DNA of 64,000 nt. Source: Amphiura filiformis (lineage: Eukaryota > Echinodermata > Ophiuroidea > Amphilepidida > Amphiuridae). The stretch's first letter is position 1; each line of letters opens with the position of its first letter. Both the position numbers and the translations under genes were made by a program. The DNA is taken from the NCBI RefSeq assembly GCF_039555335.1, contig NC_092641.1, forward strand, positions 33,691,548-33,755,547, given 5' to 3'. Below, in pieces: positions 57,545-64,000 of this stretch. The notes under the pieces are model-generated. The model was not told where the DNA came from. It was given only the letters and a program-made list of their open reading frames with translations, and searched no databases.

Positions 57545-57811
57545 CATTGGTGCCTGGTGACACACATTGAAGGTCTGGAGTATGCAGGGACCTAATTGAG
57601 GATGCCGATTCAAGTCTCGGAGCTGGAGAGGGAGAGCTTAGCATAATTCTTGGTGATAAACTTTGAGACATGACCCCCGGGGATGGTGAATTCAAATGTT
57701 CTCTTGGTGATGTATTCTGAAGGTCTTGTGGCAATAAAGACTTTGTTGATGATGCAGATGCTGGTCTTGAAATTGGGGTCAGGGAGACACTTGGTATTCT
57801 TGGTATATTCT
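57545..57811 (-). CDS. Ser/Pro-rich exon of an unidentified gene
   Basis: The 267-bp exon lies between a good acceptor (TTTCTGCAG) and a consensus donor (ATG|GTAAGT). It is open in phase 1-1. The encoded 88 residues are rich in Ser and Pro and contain an internal repeat: RPASASSTKSLLPQDLQ followed by NTSP, and later RLESASSIRSLHTPDLQ followed by CVSP. Many SP dipeptides suggest a disordered, phosphorylated segment. I do not recognise the protein. Phase and strand match the exon at 61492-61635. The downstream exon is not found and may be beyond the PLE 2 insertion. Confidence 0.7.
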
Positions 57812-57829
57812 CTGCAGAAATACAATGAG

Positions 57830-59800
57830 GGGGAAAAGACACAAGTGCATGTCCCAATGAGAATTGATCGGAGAATCAACTTTTTATCCTGACATGCCAA
57901 TGTCAAAACATATTTCATGTTTTGTGAATTATGGGTTAAAACAAAATATATATTTCCGAACAAAATTACAAACTAGTTTTGTGTTCATAATTTCTGTCAC
58001 AGAAACTATACATGTACATGAGCTACACTTAACTCTTTTCTTGGTCAGGTTTGCTAAATTATTTCAATAATACTATAATAAAGTAGCCAAAAAGTTTTAA
58101 GAGAATTTCAGTTGGAAAAAATATGTGTAAAATAAATAAATAAACATATGGATACAAATAAATTAAAATATACAATGAAAACACATTGATCAAAAACTTT
58201 TAACAAATTCATGTCTTCTGACCCAATCAGTGTAAGGAATGATGCCAACCATGGCATATCTTTGTTTTAAATACTGCAATTGACCCTTTGCATGGGACAA
58301 TTTTTGGTGCATTTTTATTTTTCTCACTTTTCTAGCAATGTGTCAGAAGGCTTTTTGCAAAGCATCTCGGGTGCGCCACTTGTATTTCAAGTTACATATC
58401 ACCCACATACAAGGACTTTCAAAAAGTATCCAAAGCAAGTATTTTTCATTGGTGTAAAATGGACCCAAAGCAAAATTAAATACTATGTGGTTGTTTTCCT
58501 ACCCTAAGCAAGTATTTTGCTGTTATGGGTCATGATAAACACACCTAAATTGCTATTATTTCCTAATTTGCAAGCTCAATCGGAAATAAATCATTTCCAA
58601 TTGCACCTACTTCTCTAGGATCTATCAACTTGCAAAACAAACACACAATGATACAGTTTATCTTACCAGGGGAATATTGAACTACGGACAGACATCGAGA
58701 CGGTCAGACCCGCCTAAACCTTCGTAAGAAGCTAGAAGACCTACTGATAGGTCTGAGATTCATAAAGAATAATATAACAAGACCTACATGTATATAGGTC
58801 CAAATTATCCTTCACTATGCTCTGCTCAAGAAATCATTTCTTCATAGAAAAAGGCCTAATATAGGCCTAGCCTTAAGCCATATAACGCCTGTCAACATAG
58901 ATAATATTTCTATGCAGAGAACAGAAAACATTTACGTCACTTGTGTTTAGTATAACCTAAACTTAAACAATAAAGCTATGCCATGCTAAGTGAACATCAT
59001 GGCCAAATGCTGCGAATAACAATTCTTTAGCCCTGAGGAACCAAAGTCCTAACAATCAGAGGATTCGAATTATCTGAATTCTGAGCATCTCCCATCTACC
59101 CAAATTACTGGACGGACTGTGGCATGGATCAGATATAACCCAAGCTATCACAATTATCATCAAGCAGGTCCCATAGGGCCTAGGCCATACCGCCATTGGA
59201 CATGTTGGACACAATCCAAAAAGAGATAACTGAACACAAGTTTTGATAAGCCTACAGAAAATTTGACGTCCGTAGCCCTCTGTGCTGGCAACAATCAATG
59301 CCTTGATCACACCACGCTGTACACAATTCATGCATACCGCTGAATTGACCATTACGTAATCCTCGATCCGCAGGCCTCCAAAGGAAATGTATATAGTAAT
59401 CAGTCTAGAGGCTTGAAGAAAATTAAACTAACGAAAAAGCACACATTTTGAGGAGTTTTTGAGTACAATTACACCCAGATTATACTTTCATTTCAACTCA
59501 TTTTTGTTGGCATCTTGATGTCGAGTTCAGCTACCCTTTTCTAGTAATTGCAATTAAGGTACCCTTTTCCTCATATTTTTTTTATACCCTAAGCGAGATA
59601 TTCGTGTATCACGCCCGACTGTGAAAAAAGACCCTTTTACTTGCTTTTTTGTATGCGGGTCGCGGGTGATATACAACTAAAAATATAAGTGCTCCCCCGG
59701 GCAAAGCGTAAATGTAATTTGACAAAGCATGCATAACTATGAAAGATGTAGGCGCACGCAAAAACACACTTTTTTGGGCGGAACCTCATTTTGAGATGAC
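57830..59800. other. Probable intron, nothing else recognised
   Basis: AT-rich sequence between the two phase-1 exons. AGGCCTA words cluster around 58850. A minus-strand GTAAGA donor-like word at about 58666 follows a GC-richer stretch (58670-58760), which could be an alternative exon, but no acceptor or frame supports it. Confidence 0.45.
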
Positions 59801-59805
59801 TGTCA

Positions 59806-61156
59806 CATACCTGCCAACATTGAAAACCTAGAAAACAGAGTACATGGCGAACGTAGGGCGCGAAGCGCCCGTAGTATCGCCTCTGATGGGGGGGTCCAGG
59901 GGCCCGCTTAAGGGCCCTTGGTGGGGTCCAGGGGCAAAGCCCCCCAAAGCTAGAGGGTTTCTACACTGTAAAAACCCATATAAGCCCCTTCACATTAGAC
60001 ACATTTTATAGAAAAACAACAAGGTGAAAATGAAGCCCTAGGCTTTTATACACTTTGAGGAGGGATTTATACTCCATATCTAGCAACAATTTCAACACAT
60101 ATTTGATGACTACAACCTTTGAAAAAAAGGTGAAAAAACATTCTGGGACCTGTTTTTATAAGTTTGAAAAATATGCTTCCTTCACACAGAAAATGTGCTT
60201 TTAAAAATGCAGTTTCCTATACTTTTGTACATAACGATCATCAGTTGAAGCAATATTTTGGCTATATAACAAGGCCTACGTGACTGATAGGACATTGATA
60301 TGATGCACAATACAAAGGTGAAATTTTTTAAAAAAATCCATTTTTTCTTAATTTTTTCAAAGTTTTTGGCAACTTGAGAACCTCTAGACCTATTCTGAAG
60401 GTTGCATTTGAGGAGGGATTTATACTCCATATCTGGCAACAATTTCAACACATATTTGATGACTGCAACCTTTGAAAAAATGTGAAAAAACATTCTGGGA
60501 CTTGTTTTTACAAGTTTGAAAAATATGCTTCCTTCACATAGAAAATGTGCTTTTAAAAATGCAGTTTCCTATACTTTTGTACATAACGATCATTCGTTGA
60601 AGCGATTTTTTCGGCTTTATAACAGGGCCTACGTGACTGATAGGACACTGATATGATGCACAATACAAAGTTAAAAATTCAGAAAAAAAAACATTTAACA
60701 AAAAACATGTCAAAGTTTTTGTTGACTTTGGAGAAACACTAGACGTATTCTGAAGTGCTAGGATCATTCACAGATGATTTGAAAAAAAAAATTGGAAAAC
60801 ATTACAAAAAAATTACAGTTTGTTATCTTTAATATGCAAACCACCAACTAATGTTTACCTCTTCATCTATCACAATATTATACATGCATTGGTTTTCCAT
60901 GCATTTTATAATATGTGCTAGATGAAGAGGTAAACATCAGTTAGTGGTTTGCATATTAAGGATAACAAACTGTAATTTTTTTGTAATTTTTTCCAATTGT
61001 TTTCAAATCATCTGTGAATGATCCTAGCACTTCAGAATAGGTCCAGTGGTTCTCCAAAGTCTCAAAACTTTGGAAAAGAAATTTAAAAAAAAATATTAAA
61101 ACTCAGGAAATCGGAGTAACTCCGCGAAAATCGGAGTAGTTGAGTTGGCAGGTATG
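59806..61156. mobile_element. TIR element in the intron, CATACCTGCCAAC ends
   Basis: The left end CATACCTGCCAACATT and the inverted right end CATACCTGCCAACTCA are shared. The flanks GACTGTCA (59798-59805) and CAGTGTCA (61157-61164) could be a decayed 8-bp duplication. Inside are a GC-rich GGGTCCAGGGGC stretch (59880-59945), a direct repeat of ~355-bp period (60057 and 60412; GGAGGGATTTATACTCCATA) and a 336-bp palindrome. No transposase. Confidence 0.65.
60725..61060. repeat. 336-bp near-perfect palindrome
   Basis: The arms share CTGAAGTGCTAGGATCATTC, TTACAGTTTGTTATC, GCAAACCACTAAC-type and GTTTACCTCTTCATCTA words, mirrored around GCATTGGTTTTCCATGC at about 60890. It lies at the right side of the 59806-61156 element and would extrude as a single hairpin. 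Confidence 0.85.
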
Positions 61157-61491
61157 CAGTGTCAAGTTAATGGTCACTTAAACCCATAGATTCACCAGAC
61201 AATCTAGCACAAGAAAAAGAATACTCATGTGACACCTTCTATGGTATTTTGCAGTTCTACTTGACCATCAACAGGCTTTAGATAACAATATCTTTCCCTT
61301 CACTAATACAAATAACCATCTTTCCTGTAAACTCTATATTGGACATTGAACTTTTGTGTTATACTGATATGGAGATGTCTTTGAAAACTAAAGGGATGTG
61401 ACATACAGTATACTTATTTTAGGACCCTGTAATGAATAAAAAGGGCAGCAATATGATAATTAAAATTTCCCATTTCATGCATTTTGCTTAC

Positions 61492-61635
61492 CATTATTTA
61501 GTAATGCCACCATACGTAAATCCTCATCATAGGGCTTTCGTGGTGAATTGGGCTTTGGAGAGCCACCAAGAGTCTTTGATAGACCACATGGGGAAAGAAC
61601 TGGTAATATCTCAGACACAACATTCTTAACTTGAC
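61492..61635 (-). CDS. Exon of the same unidentified Ser/Pro-rich gene
   Basis: The 144-bp exon runs from an acceptor (TTTCTTAAG) to a donor (ATG|GTAAGC) in phase 1-1. It encodes QVKNVVSEILPVLSPCGLS, KTLGGSPKPNSPRKPYDEDL and RMVALLNN. It ends with a single G, which joins AG of the exon at 57811 to make Glu, so the frames agree. The Pro/Lys-rich middle followed by an acidic, hydrophobic helix-like end resembles nothing I can name. The upstream exons are outside the window or missed. Confidence 0.65.
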
Positions 61636-61639
61636 CTTA

Positions 61640-62550
61640 AGAAAAAAGAAAATGATTGCCTCAACTTTGGGTTTATTCTTTGTGTAAACTGCACAGAATT
61701 AGCCTATCACATAAATTTTATCATGATACAGCTTTATTCTGTAAGCTGCTTAATTCCTCAAAGTGGAGTCTTTGTAATGTATTAGTCTAACTCATGAATA
61801 TCTTACACCAAAGATCTTTGTCTGTTATAGAAAGATGAGCTTGAATCCTGGTTTGTTAAAAATCATGGACAAAATTAAAGATATTGTACATATTTTGCCA
61901 AGAAAGTTTTTTGGCCAATTCAAGTCATAATATTGTTTCATTGTCGTTTGTTCATATATGCAAAGAATGTTATGAATAAATGTTTATTTAACCATTGTTT
62001 TGACCATTGGTGTTTGTTTTTTCTCCATGCTAAAAAACATGACTAATGTAACTCGTCTTCTAATGTAACTTGTCACTATCACCAATTTGCTAAATCAAAA
62101 AATCTGAATAATCATCAAAAATCTGATGCTTGCAAGAGGATGGGTCACTGTGCAACTAAAGTGCACGGCCCAGTGAGTAGGAAATCTACATTTAAGCATG
62201 AACTTCTTTTGACAAAACATTTGTTTTGAGAATTATGAGTTAAAACAATATTAATATTTCTAAAAACATATTTTTGTTTGTTTTTTGTTAGATAATTTTG
62301 AAATATAAAACATAATCATTTCTTTAATAGAAACTATATACATCAAACTATACTTTACTCTTTAATAATAAGGCCAAAAAAAAGGTTGCGCGCGCATTTG
62401 TAAAATCGCGCGATTTGACAAAAAAGAAATGCGGAAATTTTTTATTTAAAAAAAAGAAAGTTTTTTATTTTTTCTGGAAAAATTAAAGCTGAAAATCTGA
62501 CTTTTTTTCTCAAAATACCACAAAACTAGAATTACACGGTTCGTAATTAA
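61640..62550. other. No gene recognised
   Basis: AT-rich DNA, presumably intronic or upstream of the exon at 61492-61635. A short GCGCGCG-containing stretch lies at 62388-62415. Confidence 0.5.
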
Positions 62551-62880
62551 GGTGGCCCCACACAAAGGTGTGTAAACAACAAAGGTTTGTATGTACAAAT
62601 AATATGCAATATTAATAAGTTCATTAATATTAATAAATATGCAAATAACATGACACAAAACTATCCAGCACATCAGGCCACCATGTACTACATGTATCAC
62701 AAGAGTTACAAGACCAAGTTAGAAGATGATCCGTTGTTGCATTTAAGCTGCAGAGTGGATTGATGAGAATGTAGGCAAAATATGCAAATCAGCTCATCAA
62801 TATTCATAAATATGCAAATAACATGACACAAAACTATACAGCTTATCAGGCCACCATATCCAATCACCAAACCAAGTTTG
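62550..62880. repeat. Two diverged copies of a dispersed repeat
   Basis: ATATGCAAATAACATGACAC and AAAACTAT.CAGC..ATCAGG occur at about 62637-62685 and 62810-62855. A third, weaker copy is at 57340-57420 (ACATGAAACAAAACTATATAG). The family identity is unknown. Confidence 0.65.
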
Positions 62881-62884
62881 ATAG

Positions 62885-63032
62885 AAAATTGGATGGATTG
62901 AGTGTGATACCTGAATTTATCGGTCGAGCTAGAGTTTTCAAATATCATGCGAGACGAAGTCGAGCGTGATATTTGAAAACTCTAGCGAGACTGATAAATT
63001 CAGGTATCATGCAAAATTATCCATCCAATTTT
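62885..63032 (-). repeat. Palindrome, family member 3 (inverted)
   Basis: Arms of about 65-70 bp: AAAATTGGATGGAT, TGATACCTGAATTTATC, GCTAGAGTTTTCAAATATCA are mirrored around GAGACGAAGTCGAG. The flank to the right (TTATCATTATTATATG, AGAATC) and an array of ATTTTTGGTCAAAAA units (63058-63140) reproduce, inverted, the arrangement beside member 1 at 19555-19998. Confidence 0.82.
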
Positions 63033-63139
63033 ATCATTATTATATGTCTTCAGAATCTTTTTTTGGTCAGAAACATGATTTTTAGTAAAAAACATGATTT
63101 TTGGTCAAAAATGTGATTTTTGACCAAAAATCACATTTG

Positions 63140-64000
63140 GGGGCCAAAATGTTGGGGAAATAAATCGCATTTCGCATTTGTTTTCAAACCACTTGTGAGC
63201 TTTGAGACAAACCATTTTTCTTTTTTGGCCTTATGGTATTTAGTACCAAGATGTTTTTATTGTACATTAATTGGTATGTCTATTTATTTATTTTATATTT
63301 TTTCAAGTGATAACTTTTTGGCTGCTGTATAATTATATTATTATTGAAATGATTTTAGCAGATCGGACTATGGAAAGAGTAGGCCTGTTATCGATACAGT
63401 TTTTTGAAGTCGATACATCGGAAGCAAATTATGCAACATATCGATACAGTATCGATATTGTTATGAGTCGTACTTGACTCAAGGCCAAAATCACCTTTTA
63501 CCCGAACTCACACAAATGCACAACACAAATACACTGTTTGATTAAGCTAACAAAATCTAAGTCTTTAATTGAAAACAAAGTATGACTGGTACATATAACA
63601 ACAATTGCATATAATAAAATCACACAATCACAGTTTTATTCTATCAGTACTTAACCAGCGGTTTTCTTGTTGGTGATCCTAGAGTTCTTGCAATGTTCTG
63701 GATGACTGATGTAATATATCTTTATTCACTTGTCCCGGAAAATCAGCGAAGTCCAGTGTACACTTGCGTTTATAAATATCCTTGCGTATGAAATCCTCAC
63801 ACGAAAATGATGCTGCTTTCTCCAATCACTTATCTTCTTGCGCTGCTTTCTCCAAAATATATCTCCTTGCACTGCTTTCTCCAAATATTCATCTCCTTGC
63901 GCTGCTTTCTCCAAAAATGGTGTTTCTTTCACCAATCACTCTTTCTCCAGGGAACAGGTTTCTTTAGCACAGCTCCGCTGTATTTGACAGATGTGTGGTT
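63140..64000. repeat. Window end: AT-rich DNA with a 31-bp tandem repeat at 63837-63920
   Basis: Three copies of a ~31-bp unit, CTTGCGCTGCTTTCTCCAAA plus an AT-rich part, lie at 63837-63920. The minus-strand open frame through them (WRKQ/FLEKAAQGDE-type repeats) has no independent support. The rest is unremarkable. Confidence 0.6.

Noticed and set aside
58670..58760. GC-richer segment with a minus-strand GTAAGA donor
   Set aside because: No acceptor, no consistent frame and no agreement with phase-1 neighbours; too weak to call an exon.
63726..63935. Minus-strand frame with Trp/Arg/Lys/Gln-rich repeats
   Set aside because: It is the translation of a 31-bp tandem repeat with no other support.
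1..64000. CRISPR array, prokaryotic operon or prophage
   Set aside because: All tandem arrays lack unique spacers between identical repeats, and there are no ribosome-binding sites or dense co-directional genes. Introns and eukaryotic transposons dominate.

Overview
The window looks like intergenic and intronic DNA from a repeat-rich metazoan, most likely a marine invertebrate. Bacterial gene organisation is absent. Exons are short and flanked by GT/AG sites. Non-LTR retrotransposons, Penelope-like elements (PLEs), Helitrons, tRNA-derived SINEs and many MITEs crowd the sequence. The palindromic word TAGGCCTA is very common, which makes me think of echinoderms or other deuterostome invertebrates, but this is an impression and not proof.

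Host genes are sparse. (1) Five 99-bp exons on the minus strand between 23948 and 27262 each encode exactly one 33-residue ankyrin repeat, with phase-0 introns. Exon and intron were duplicated together in ~250-bp steps. (2) Two phase-1 exons on the minus strand (61492-61635 and 57545-57811) appear to belong to one Ser/Pro-rich protein I do not recognise. A CpG-containing, YY1-motif-bearing segment with a strong donor (22590-23108) may be a promoter/first exon. Some exon-like fragments at 13.6-17.8 kb are weak.

Most of the window is nested transposons, and several nests can be read to the base. At 2.6-9.9 kb a 60-bp minisatellite was split by a 5'-truncated CR1/Jockey-group LINE, which was itself split by a 2.9-kb element with a TTAA target duplication; removing it re-opens the LINE frame. 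At 27.3-30.1 kb an RTE-type LINE is interrupted by a PLE with a 14-bp target duplication and inverted terminal copies. At 30.15-34.3 kb a second LINE is interrupted by a 3.57-kb element with ~150-bp inverted repeats and the 8-bp duplication CCGAAAGA; this carries a broken transposase-like gene that is interrupted in turn by a 1.6-kb Helitron. At 47.9-56.9 kb a second PLE, also with a 14-bp duplication, retains only its GIY-YIG endonuclease and surrounds an 8-kb fold-back element built of ~115-bp tandem repeats, which contains a further TIR element.

Three non-autonomous Helitrons (15.8-17.1 kb plus strand; 31.5-33.1 and 37.8-38.7 kb minus strand) share a palindromic 5' end, a GGTCA-rich tandem core and a 3' end CCATCTAG|T. 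Two of them carry exact DR1 nuclear-receptor-type sites. Other items are a SINE in two copies, well-bounded MITEs (221-498, 12447-12608, 18572-18868, 23457-23706), several satellites, and a family of palindromes whose arms differ in sequence between copies but remain self-complementary. I see no CRISPR array, rRNA or functional tRNA. Coordinates of repeat edges without a clear duplication are approximate.
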